Position numbers and translations under genes: made by a program. The notes beneath the pieces were generated by a model that saw only the letters and a list, made by a program, of their open reading frames with translations, had not been told where the DNA came from and ran no database searches. Of a stretch of 64,000 nucleotides of DNA, positions 53,790 to 63,765 are shown piece by piece. Positions within the stretch are counted from its first letter, which is position 1. Every line of letters begins with the position of its first letter. Origin of the DNA: Apodemus sylvaticus (lineage: Eukaryota > Chordata > Mammalia > Rodentia > Muridae); assembly GCF_947179515.1 (NCBI RefSeq), contig NC_067485.1:1787654-1851653 (forward strand), read 5' to 3'.

Positions 53790-53792
<3 letters not shown>

Positions 53793-54434
53793 TAGTTCCA
53801 TCATTTCTATGACATGAAAAGTATACACTTATCCTTCAGGGCTCTGGTGTGGATAGTAGGAATGTGTGAGTATTATAATCAATCATGGTGATAAATCACA
53901 GTGGCAAAGCATGTAGCATCTAGTTACAGTGCATCTATAGTGAGGAAGAGGGAGAGACTAGGACCCTAGTCCACAGCATAGGTCCTCTTTCTTCAGTTAA
54001 ACCTTTCTGGAAATACTTGACAACACACCTAGAGGAGTGTTTCATGGTGATTCTAATCCCTTCAGAACCATTGAGGTTAACACCATCCCTCTGGTATGCC
54101 TATAACACTCTCTGGTTGGTAAAACGTCCTAAATTTTAATCTGTAACTGCATTAGCCACCATTGTCCTTTGTAAAGATTGTGCTGCCTATTCTGAGTCCC
54201 TGGATTTCCATACTAATTTTGGAACCCGCTAGTAGATTCCTGCCATGGCATCTGCAATCCTGATTGTCAGTTGCTCCTTAACAAACAGGTGACATTAGAA
54301 GTAGTGGAATGTACAGGATATGGGATTAGTCAGGGCAAAGGGCTGTAGTGAATGTGGTCAGTTAGCTCTCTAATAACAGTCATGGCTCTTATGGCTGGAG
54401 TAGACAGGGGAATCCACATGTTGTGGATTGGTTC
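53790..54434. other. No recognisable feature
   Basis: Unique-looking sequence. Confidence 0.45.
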
Positions 54435-54905
54435 TGAGAGACCCCCCCCCCCCAACTCAATGTTTTTAGACCTCTAAACAACTAGCCCAGCACAGAGTAA
54501 CTTGTTTTTCTGCTTTCAGCTTGAGAAAGATAGCCTACCCTCTTCTAGTTCCAATGTTTAACCATACAAAGCCCCAAGGACGTTTACTCCAGATAATCTC
54601 TAACCTTCCTTACTTCCTCATTCTGTACTTCCCCATTCCTTGCATGTTTTGTCCTCCACCCCTTGCCTTGTGAATTGTGTCCGTCCTCCAACCCTTGTGA
54701 TTTTTTTCCCCTTAAATACCCCTGACTTCAGTTGCACAGGGTCCTCAGTCCTCTACCCCTGCGCGGTGTATGGCTGTGGAACCCAGAATTCTGGAATAAA
54801 GAAATCCTCATGCTATTGCACCGAGACCATTTCTCTTGAGTGATTTGGGTGTCACCTTCCAGGGTGTGGGGTGCTGAGGCACCCTCGGTTTTTGGGGGTC
54901 TTACA
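54435..54905 (+). mobile_element. ERV1 (gammaretrovirus-like) LTR
   Basis: 471 bp from TGAGAGACCCCCC to GGGGGTCTTACA. A C12 run follows the 5' end. Promoter and polyadenylation parts are readable: TTAAATACCCC near 54711 and CTGGAATAAAGAAATCC near 54793. From about 54735 to 54905 it is collinear with the reverse complement of 40035-40215, so both share R/U5. Its U3 is unlike that of the other LTR. No target duplication is apparent and no viral gene is attached. Confidence 0.85.
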
Positions 54906-54907
54906 GT

Positions 54908-55400
54908 GTGTTAATTAGGCTCCCCAAATCACATGGGAACCCCTATGTCTACCTGTAAGACTCAGAGGATCCCTGCCCCCACTTGGCTCTAATTGGTAAA
55001 TAAAGTTGCTGTCAACCAATGGCTAGACAGGGAGACAGAGGCGGGACTTTAGATCCCACCCCATTCCCACCACCCCCACCCCTTAAGGGAACTAACTACA
55101 GGAAAGAAGATTTTAGATTCACCTTGCCTGGGAAACAGGAGGCTCAGTCTTGAAAACTACAGGAGAGAAAGCATTCAGCCATGTAAGAGCCCCAGGGGCC
55201 CCTCCTCCAACTGGGTCTGGGTTGGCAAAGATGGGGTATAGATTTTAGTAAGTAATAGAAGTTTGGGAGTGGCCTAGACATTGAGCTGCTATAAAAAATA
55301 AGGTTGTGTGTGTGTGTGTGTCTTTAATTCATGAATCCACAGCATTGGGGCTGTAATGAGAAGCATGCGTCCACACCCACACTCCCACCCAACCCCGGGG
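54908..55400 (+). mobile_element. RMER17-like ERVK LTR, sense
   Basis: CTCTAATTGGTAAATAAAG, CAACCAATGGCTAGACAGG and GAGGCGGGACTTTAGATCC, then a (GT)n near 55304-55321 before TCTTTAATTCATG, follow the order I recall for this LTR class. It abuts the ERV1 LTR with only a few bases between. The edges are approximate. Confidence 0.6.
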
Positions 55401-55902
55401 AGTTTAGAGCAGATTAACGAATTACTGCTTCACACATGGGATTGGAGAGTCTGCAGTAGAAACTTTGAGTTACCTGACCTAGGCTTTTGAAAGGATCATT
55501 GTGGATACAGAGAACAGACAAAGGAGATACACCAGCATGACTGGCTAGATGGGAACTTCTGTAGCAATCCAGATGGAAGTTGACAGTTTCTGATGTGGAC
55601 ATGGAGAAATAGAGACCAGACTCTAGAGACAGCATGGTAGAGTCAACAGGATCTGTTGATGGAGGGGATGAAGAGGATGAGGATGTCAGGATGAGTCAGT
55701 TAACAGCCTCAGTGACAGGAATACACATACCATCAATAGACACTACTGGAGAGCTCCTGGGGAAATCCTTGAGTCCACTCTTGAGTCTGTCTTGAGATGA
55801 TGGATGTGAAATATTCATAAATCAAGTGCTGACAGCAAGGCTAGTGTTAGTTACACAAATGAAGATTCCAGAGAAAAGCCCAACTATTGACAGGACTGCA
55901 GA
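55401..55902. other. Unassigned sequence
   Basis: GATG-rich stretches recall an old interspersed repeat, but I cannot name one. Confidence 0.35.
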
Positions 55903-56055
55903 ACCTTGCTTGGTGGCATTCCCAGCACTTGGGAGACAGTGGCAGGGGGATCATGAATTCTCAGCCAGCCTGTTCTCCACTTAGAAAGAAGGAAGAAAGG
56001 AAGAAGCAGAAGGAAGAAGGAAAGGGAGGGAAGGAGAGGAGAAGGGGGAGGAACT
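55903..56055 (+). repeat. B1 remnant followed by purine tract
   Basis: GCTTGGTGGCATTCCCAGCAC ... ATTCTCAGCCAGCCTGTTCTCC, then about 70 bases of AAGGAAGAAGG-type purines. Confidence 0.65.
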
Positions 56056-56093
56056 AAAAGTCTTAGTCCACCAGACAAGAGTGTAAGCTATAA

Positions 56094-56284
56094 GCCAGGC
56101 GGTGGTGGCACATGCCTTTAATCCCAGCACTTGGGAGGCAGAGGCAGGAGGATTTCTGAGTTTGAGGCCAGCCTGGTCTACAAAGTGAGTTCCAGGATAG
56201 CCAGGGCTACACAGAGAAACCCTGTCTCAAAAAACCAAAAAATAAAATAAAATAAAATAAAATAAAATAAAATAAAATAAAGAA

Positions 56285-56360
<76 letters not shown>

Positions 56361-56362
56361 AG
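56094..56362 (+). repeat. Young B1 SINE with (TAAAA)n(AAAG)n tail
   Basis: Near-consensus B1 (GCCAGGCGGTGGTGGCACAT to GAGAAACCCTGTCTC). The A tail has become TAAAA repeats at about 56242-56280 and then AAAG repeats at about 56283-56362, a compound array. Confidence 0.95.
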
Positions 56363-56384
56363 AGGTTATTGAGAGGGAATGTGT

Positions 56385-56505
56385 CCACAGAGGCTAGAAG
56401 AAGGCATGACACCTGAGACACAGAGCCCTTCAGGGTTGACAAGAAACGGAGCTTCAAGAGCAGCAGGTATGCTTGACTCAGAGGAGCCATCTCTCCAACC
56501 CCAGG
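56385..56505 (-). repeat. B3-type SINE, antisense
   Basis: GAGGCTAGAAGAAGGCATGAC ... CAAGAGCAGCAGGTATGC ... GAGCCATCTCTCCAACCCC on the plus strand, with an internal deletion. Confidence 0.75.
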
Positions 56506-56807
56506 CTCAATCTAAAAAACACAGAGAATGGTCATCAGAAAAATCAGTTCTCTAGATCTATCCCATTGGTTACTTTGGTTAACATATAACTTAACTGTTA
56601 GTTGTGCTGCTAGCACTGTGCTTTGGGTTCCATATAGTGAAAAATCACTATTGTGTACAGCCTATCAGACATGGAATCCTCACCCAACTTCCCTGGGCCC
56701 TCATATCTGCATCATGAAATGTGAGCCTTAGTACTGCTCCTCAGGGTTACCCATGATACTATAGGAGGAGACACTGAGTACTCCATGAATGTTCAGTAGA
56801 TGAAGGT
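56506..56807. other. No recognisable feature
   Basis: Unique-looking sequence. Confidence 0.4.
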
Positions 56808-57185
56808 TGTCTTAGGGTTTATATTCCTGCACAAACATGACCAAGAAGCAAGTTGGGTTGAACAGATTTATTCAGTTTACACTTTCCACATTGCTGTTCA
56901 TCACCAAAGGAAGTCAGGACTGGAACTCAAGCAGGTCAGGAAGCAGGAGCTGATGCAGAGGCCATAGAGGGATGTTACTGACTTGCTTCCCTAGGCTTGT
57001 TCAGCTAGCTTTCTTATAGAACCAGCCCAGAGATGACACCACCCACAAGGGGACCTCCCACCCTTGATCACTAATTGAGAAAATGCTTTACAGCTGGATC
57101 TCCTGGAGGCATTTCTTCAAGGGAAGCTCCTTTCTCTGTGATAACTCCAGCTTGTGTCAAGTTGACACATAAAACCAGCAGTACA
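56808..57185 (-). mobile_element. MaLR-class LTR, antisense, near complete
   Basis: The plus strand runs from TGTCTTAGGGTTTATATTCC through 'CATTGCTGTTCATCACC', 'AGAAAATGCTTTACAGC' and 'GTGTCAAGTTGACACATAAAACC' to AGTACA. AAGGT (56803-56807) and GAGGT (57186-57190) form a 5-bp duplication with one mismatch. Confidence 0.88.
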
Positions 57186-57190
57186 GAGGT

Positions 57191-58117
57191 TTTCATTATC
57201 ACTCTTTAATTTTATGAAATAAGCTTTTATCCTAAAGAATCTGGGTAGAATATAATAAAACAAAGAAGAATGTGGTGGACATCTTGTGGTGTGAACTGTA
57301 ACTGCTGGAGGTTTGTTCATATTTGCATTTGCTGAGTACTGAGCCTGATCCTCTGGATCCCAAACAGATTTTAAATGTGGGCTACGCCTGCAATTTGCCT
57401 GCTCAGCAGCTAGGATCATAGGCCTAACTCTACCAGGTCCAAGAGTTAAGTAACATCTCCATTCTCCAGAATAGCTCTTAGGACTCCTCCTCTTTCTGAT
57501 ATCCTTTCTGGATTAGTCCTGTCCAGTTTCAGTAGCTCAGATAAAACACTTGCTGCCAAGTTCTAGCTCAGATCTTTTTTAGGTACACCCTATGGTGCCA
57601 ACCAGTTGACACTTAGAGAGTTGGTTCTATTCTATCCCCTTGGAGCTAGTGTTGGCTTTGGACCCCATCTTTCTCCATAAAGCCCCAGATACACCATCTC
57701 AGAAGCCTCATCTGTGGACAGCTCAGAGATAACAGCAACCTGACCAAATAGTGGCAATCAAAGTGGGTGGGAAGCTGCAGGCGAAACGCAAGAAGGCAGA
57801 GCCAAGGAAGAGCCTAGGAAGGCCGCTGGCTGCCTTAGATCTATAGAGTGGCAGACGCCTCAAGTAGAGATGGCTCCAGCCCTGACCCTCCACGTGGCCA
57901 GGCTGCTGAATCTTTCAGAGTACAACTTGACCCTCTCTTAGCCAGACCATGGCATTGTATGGCAAGAGAAATACTTGCAAATAAAGCTGTTCCAAAACCT
58001 GGGAGGGTCTTGAGTCACCAGCTGTGCAGCTTCTAGCATTAAACATGACCTCTCACTTGTAACCATTACAGAAACCTTTCTGTGAACCAAGCACAATAGA
58101 ATTCTTAGCTTATATTA
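57191..58117. other. No firm feature; polyadenylation-like motif
   Basis: Mostly unique. GCAAATAAAGCTGTTCC at about 57976-57992 looks like a polyadenylation signal region in a moderately GC-rich segment (57760-58020), but no upstream gene is recognisable. Confidence 0.35.
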
Positions 58118-58258
58118 CTTAATACCACTGTAACCTTACCTCAAGGGTAGGAATTATTACTGGACTTGTTTTACCAACAGGGAAACTGAGGCGTAGAGAG
58201 GTGAAAATGTTCATAGGGGATTTAAACCCATGATTTACTTAACTGCTGCCACAGTTGG
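58118..58258 (-). repeat. MIR SINE, antisense
   Basis: ACAGGGAAACTGAGGCGTAGAGAGG followed by TTTAAACCCATG, the antisense MIR core. Old mammalian-wide copy. Confidence 0.85.
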
Positions 58259-58879
58259 TCATAACTTCATAAGGTTTATTTTGGAATTAAATTGGATTTT
58301 ATATATATATATATATCAACTTTTAAAAAGCATGGATCCTAACAAATAGTAATCCATAAATAGTAAAAGGGGGGAGGAAAGGAGGAGATTAAGAATCAAG
58401 TAACTGGACTTTAGTTGCTAGCAAGTGAGTTTGGAGTTGAGGGATTGTCAGGGCTCCAAGTGAAATTTGGCTGTTGATCTTGTGTTGTTAGTAACACTGT
58501 TTATGAAGCCCTACCCAACAGGGCACATCTATGGAGGAAACTTCCAGTGTTTATAGCAGTAGGAGAAGCAGAATTTCCGACTTCTTCAAACCACTTCCAA
58601 CCAGCCTTTATTCAATACTAAGATCCCTCAGGCAACATCCTACAAGTCTGTTTTCACTCCATCTCCTGTAATCCCCTCAGAGTCCAGGTAAGAGCTGACC
58701 TTGGTCTCATGTAGCAAACAGGAAAATCAGGGCACAGAGAGCTCACACATTGCTTTATTGAAGTCTCTCTGATAAATACCTGGGTCAACATTTGTATTCA
58801 GATCCACTTACCCTGGTACAAGTGTCCTTACTCTCTGCCCCGGAATATCTGAGGTATCTCGGCCTTGGGAACAGCCCAT
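58259..58879. other. No recognisable feature
   Basis: Unique-looking, with a short TA run near 58300-58315 and a donor-like CCAG|GTAAGA at about 58684-58693. Confidence 0.4.
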
Positions 58880-59275
58880 ATGTGAGGGTTCATTTTAACT
58901 GTCAGCTTGACACATTCATTCTAGGATCATCTGGGAAGGGAATCTCAGAGAGAGAGTGGCTAAATCATGTAGGCCTATTAGCATGCCTGTGAGGGATTAT
59001 CTTGATTGGATTATTTGATGTGAGAAAACCCAGCACACTGTGGCCAGTACCCTTCCCTCGGTTTGGTTCTTGGACTATGTAAGGGAGGAACAGATGGATT
59101 CAATAGTAAACTTACATGCAATCTTTGCTCTTGACTCTTGACTAGCTGCTTCAAGGTCCTGCCTAAACTTCCTCACAGTGACAGACTGTAACTTAGAATT
59201 GTAAATCTTTCTTCTTGTGAATTGTCTTTTATCAAGAAATTCTGTCATAGCAATGTAAATGAAAGTAGGGTACCA
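58880..59275 (+). mobile_element. MaLR-class LTR, sense
   Basis: Sense order: GTGAGGGTTCATTTTAACTGTCAGCTTGACAC, GGATTATCTTGATTGG, GATGTGAGAAAACCCAGC, CTTAGAATTGTAAATC and GTCATAGCAATG. It is diverged and lies head-on against the next element. Confidence 0.7.
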
Positions 59276-59277
59276 CA

Positions 59278-61293
59278 TGTCCTAGTTTGCTGACTATTGC
59301 TGTGCTAAAACACCAGGACAAAAGTGTCTTGATAAGGAAATGGTTTATTTCATCTTATAGTTGATAGTCTGTCATCGGGGAAGTCAGGGCAGGAACTCGA
59401 GCAGAGACAAATGCTGCTTACTGGCTTGGTTTTGGTGGCCCTCTCAGCCCACTTTCTTACACACCACAGGACTTTGTGACCCCACCCACAATGGGTTGGT
59501 TCTTGCCCATCAATCACTAATTAAGAAAATGCCCTTCAGGCTTGCCTACAGCCCCATATTCTGGAGGCATTTTTAAAAATTGAGGTTCCTCCTCTCAGTT
59601 GAATGTAGCTGGTGTTAGACTGACACAAAACTAACCAGTACACTAAACCCCTTGTCAACTTGACACACACAGAACTATTAAGCTACAACCTTTGTTCCTT
59701 ATTCATTCCCAAGATCACATGTTAACATCAGTATCACAATATAAAACACTTTATAGATTTAGAAAGTCCTTAAGTTTTTGCAAATTCAAACACAGAAATC
59801 AAGTCTCTTTGAAAATCCAAAGTCTCACAGTTGTGAGCTTCTATCATGTCCATAATAAATTAAATTCTTACTTCAAGAATCTCTTCAGAGGCAAGAACCA
59901 GTTTGGAAAGCAAAAGCAAACTCCAGTGTAAATAATGTCCAATTATCTAGGATTCACTCATGATCCTCTGGGCTCCTCCAAAGGGCCCGGGTTACTTCTC
60001 CAGCTCTGCCCTCTGCAGCACACAGCTTGATTTCCAGGCTCAGACTGACTCTAGTCCACTGCTGCTGTTCTTGGTGATCATCATGTGGTACTACCATCTC
60101 TAAAACTCTAGGGTCTTCTGCTGCAATTGGGCTGTGCTTTCACCAATAGCCTCTTCTGGGCTCTCTTCAGGGACTCCATCCCTGCCACACAGTGCCAAGA
60201 CTCAGCTGCTGTCCATGACCCACCCCTTCACACTGTCAAAATCAGCAATGCCTAGGTGACTCTTACATATTAGTTTGGCTACCAGTCTGAGGTACAACCT
60301 TGGCCACATCTGGAACACAGCTTCTGTGTGCTGACTCTGAGGAAATACTTCCCAGAAGATTTCAGTTCCAGGATGCTTGTCTCTTCCTAATCACAGCTAA
60401 TGTCTCAGCTCCAGCTGACCAGCACTGAGTATTGAGCAAAGCAAAGATTTCACTTTGATAATTCTTGTATCTTGTTGATCACCATTGAGTCTTCAGTTTC
60501 AGCTAACGAGAACCACACAACCTTAATTCAAATAGCAAAGTGCCCTGATAGTCTATAAACTTTCGTATGAAGGGCCTCCATTGCTGGCACTGGCCTCTAT
60601 GTTATTTTCCCAGCTTCTACAGAATCTCCCAGTATGTTCTCAATATTCAATAGCTTTTCTAGCCAAAGTTCCAAAGTCCTTCTGCAATACTCCCAAAATC
60701 ACAAGGTCAGATACCTTACAACCACACTCCACTTAACTTCTTAGTTAGAGTTACTATTGTTGTTATGAAACACCATCGCCAAAGCAACTTGAGGAGGGAA
60801 GGGTTTATTTGGCTTATACTTCTACTGGGACTTAAATAAGGCAGGAAACTGGAGACAGAAGTTAATGAAGAAGCCACGGAGGAACGATTCTTATGTATTT
60901 GTTCTTCATGGCTTTCTCAGCCTGCTTTCTTTTTTTTGTTTGTTTGTTTGTTTGTTTCAAGACAGGGTTTCTCTGTATAGTCCTGGCTGTCCTGGAACTC
61001 TGTAGACCAGGCTGGCCTCGAACTCAGAAATCTACCTGTCTCTGCCTCCCAAGTACTGGGATTAAAGGTGTGTGCTGCTCTCAGGCTGCTTTCTAATAGA
61101 ACCCAGGCTACCACCAGCTCAGAGATGACATCACCCACAATGGCCTGGGTTCCTTTCCCTCAGTCACTGGTAAAGAAAATGCCCTACAGACATCCCATTC
61201 CATCCCATCTCATGGAGTCATTTTCTCAATTGAAGTTCCCTTTTTTCAGATAACTTTAGCTTGTATGAAGTTGACATAAAACTAACCAGCACA
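59278..61293 (-). mobile_element. Near-complete MaLR element: LTR-internal-LTR
   Basis: Minus-strand element of about 2.0 kb. The left (3') LTR spans 59278-59642 (plus strand TGTCCTAGTTTGC ... CTAACCAGTACA). The right (5') LTR spans about 60737-61293 (TTAGTTAGAGTTACTATTG ... CTAACCAGCACA) and is lengthened by a nested B1. Between them, about 59643-60736 matches the non-autonomous MaLR internal sequence I recall, with CCTTGTCAACTTGACACAC next to the left LTR and 'GTACAACCTTGGCCACATCTGG' further in. No gag-pol is expected or seen. Both outer ends are CA/TG-like, but I find no flanking duplication. Confidence 0.85.
60931..61078 (-). repeat. B1 SINE, antisense, nested in the MaLR LTR, with 16-bp target duplication
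   Basis: A (TTTG)n tail, then AAGACAGGGTTTCTCTGTATAG ... GACCAGGCTGGCCTCGAAC ... GGGATTAAAGGTGTGTG. 60915-60930 and 61079-61094 repeat TCTCAG[C/G]CTGCTTTCT with a single mismatch. Confidence 0.95.
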
Positions 61294-61887
61294 GAAGGGA
61301 CCCCCACTACTTTAGAGCCCACTCACTTGGACAACAGAAATGAAAAACATGCATAAGGTCTTTCACAAGGTTCTTCCATATTACACCCTCCAGTGGGTCC
61401 TCTCAAGTTATGGGGAGATGAGAACTCCCAGGAATATTTCCCTCCCTTCTGTGTGTTTGCTCTGCTCCAGGTTAGGATAGATGTGTGGGAGGGGCTTTGT
61501 GTCACAGCAGCTGGTTGTGATAGTCAAGATGGTTACTATGACAGAGAGAAGCTCTCTTGGGAGGAGTAGAATCCTGACATTTCAACCAACAGCCTGCCAA
61601 GGTTACTGAGGCAGAAGACAGAGGCAACTCTCCTCCTGAGGCTCCCACGTCTAGGGAAGTGAATGGAGTACCTTAGCTCTGTACAGAGGCTCCCTTAGCT
61701 CTGTACAAAGCTATAAGGCATTATAAAGTGAAAAGCCTTCTGGAGGACATCAGTGAGAGAGCTGCCTGATAGATGAGGGCCACTTCCCACTGACCCCTTA
61801 TGGTATGAATTGGTCTGGGGAAATGCTTTGTTAGGTTAACCTCAGGAGTCTATCAGAAGATTCTAACCTTTATAACCCACAAGAACA
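61294..61887. other. Unique-looking DNA with a 15-bp direct repeat
   Basis: CCTTAGCTCTGTACA occurs exactly at 61671-61685 and 61693-61707. No other feature. Confidence 0.45.
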
Positions 61888-61956
61888 TTCCTTCTCTTTC
61901 TACCTTCCTGCTAACCCTTCCGTTTCTATCTTCCCTCACCTCCCATCCTGCTGCCC
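61888..61956. repeat. Pyrimidine-rich segment, copy 1 of a dispersed direct repeat
   Basis: About 69 bases almost identical to 63689-63756. Both contain TTCCTTCTCTTTCTACCTTCC, then TAACCCTTCC, then CTTCCCTCACCTCCCATCCT. Confidence 0.85.
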
Positions 61957-62329
61957 TCTCCCTCTAGGGTCAGTTCTATGTTCCATGTCCTTCTAGGCTT
62001 TCCCAAAAGACCTCTGACTGGTTCCAGAGAGCTGGCCCAGGAGGACAAATGGCCCCATAAAGGCCATTGGCAACCTGGAAGGCCCTCCACGTCCTGTCGA
62101 TTTTACCCAGCACTGGGGTTTAGTTTGGAGGATAGTTTTTATTTCCTTCTGAGGAAGGCAGATGCCCCAGAAGTTTCTTTTGCTCAATTTTAAGACACTT
62201 CTTCACCCCACCCTCTTTCAGAACAGACCATCTTTGGCCACAGACAGGCAGGGATGTGATGTCGTTTCTCATGAACAATTCCAAATATGAAACAAAGAGG
62301 CATTTAAATAATTTGGACTTCAAAGACTT
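61957..62329. other. No recognisable feature
   Basis: Unique-looking sequence. Confidence 0.4.
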
Positions 62330-62830
62330 TAATTCCTAGAGGCCACATGAAATTAAATAAAAATCAGTCTCATCCCCTCTTTTCCCCCCCTCTCCCTCCC
62401 TCCTCCTCTTTCCTCTCTTTTGCCCTCTCTCTCTCACTGTCTCCTTTAAGAAGAAAATAAAGCAAAGAGGGCCAGGGGCCCTGCAGCTTAGGAAATGCTT
62501 GCATGAAGCTTATTTACCTTCTAGCTAACATTTGTAACCAAGGATTAGCCCAGTGGCCTCTTGTAATTACCCTTGTTGCCCATTTGTGGCTGGCTATCTC
62601 CCTGAGACCAGTAAATCTTGAAATTACAGGCTGACCACCCTGGAGAACTGAGCCAGTCAGCCCCATCTCTGAAAGTGCCTGCCCAGGGGGAGGTGGGGGC
62701 TGTCCTCACCCACCTCAGATGGCTCGAGACACCTCCCAACCCCCACCCTCACCCCATATGCCTGGGAGTGGCTTCCAGACCTCACTGTGACTTTGAGGTA
62801 AATTAAACCAGGGTGGCCTGGCACCCTGCA
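62330..62830. other. Repeat-free block, candidate conserved regulatory DNA
   Basis: No transposon recognised. A CT tract (about 62370-62445) is followed by sequence with homeodomain-type sites: AGGATTAGCCC near 62540 (OTX/PITX-like) and TAATTACCC near 62564. It continues GC-richer to 62830. Regulatory function is inferred only. Confidence 0.3.
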
Positions 62831-63629
62831 CCCCTGTGAATAGAATGAAGGCAGCTGCTCAGACAGTCCCCTGTCCAGCCTTCAGTTACCCCATCCAGTT
62901 AGACGCCTTCTTGCTTCCTGTTTGGACCCCAGAGCTGAGCAAGAAGACTAAGACCCTCTGCAGGAGTTTGGGCCTCCTAAAACCCTCTTCTGCTCTGGTG
63001 GGGAATAGAACAGTGTCTTGTGGGACTTCAAAAGATCCTGATTTAACCTGGGACTTTAAGCACAATCTTTAACACATTAGAATGGGCACTGATAATGGAT
63101 CCTTATACCACATTTCCAGTCTATACCTCTGGAACTTACCAGAGTATTTAAAATCAAGTAGTCAGTAGACACTCTTGAGTTGTTTTTTAGATGAACTGGC
63201 CAACTGCACTCTTGTTGACACCTTTGATTCATTTTTCCTTGCAAGGCCTTTAAACAGAGGCACCTCTTGTTTTCCCTATGGCCTGAGAACTTAAGCACCA
63301 ACCACCTTTGGAAGTATTAAGACACAAGTGGAGAAAAGAGATGTGGCACCCTAGTGCCAAGAGCTATAAAGTGCATGGCATGTGAGTTTAGATACCTAGA
63401 AAACTGCTCTTGACCATGTGTTATCAATTCTACCTAGCTCACAAGAGCTCAGCAGCAGATAATTCAAATACATGTTGTGCTTGTTCCTGCATTAATAATA
63501 TTCCTGGAGCTATTAGTAGCTGTGTGTGGCCTCCTGCCCACTTGCTGTCTTGTTTCCTGCATGTATCCCCCTAATTCCCCAGGGACATGGGTTCACTATC
63601 TCTATCAAAAGAACAATGAATTCTGGGTG
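62831..63629. other. No recognisable feature
   Basis: Unique-looking sequence. Short open frames without domains. Confidence 0.45.
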
Positions 63630-63765
63630 GCCCTCTTTTCCTTCCCTTCCCTTTCCTTCCCTCTTTTCTTTCTCCATTCCATCTCCTCTTCCTTCTCTTT
63701 CTACCTTCCTTTTAACCCTTCCCTTTCTCTCTTCCCTCACCTCCCATCCTCTGCCCCCCCCCCAC
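63630..63765. repeat. Polypyrimidine tract, including copy 2 of the dispersed repeat
   Basis: CCTT/CTTT-rich run. 63689-63756 is copy 2 of the segment at 61888-61956, ending in a C10 run at 63754-63763. Confidence 0.88.
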
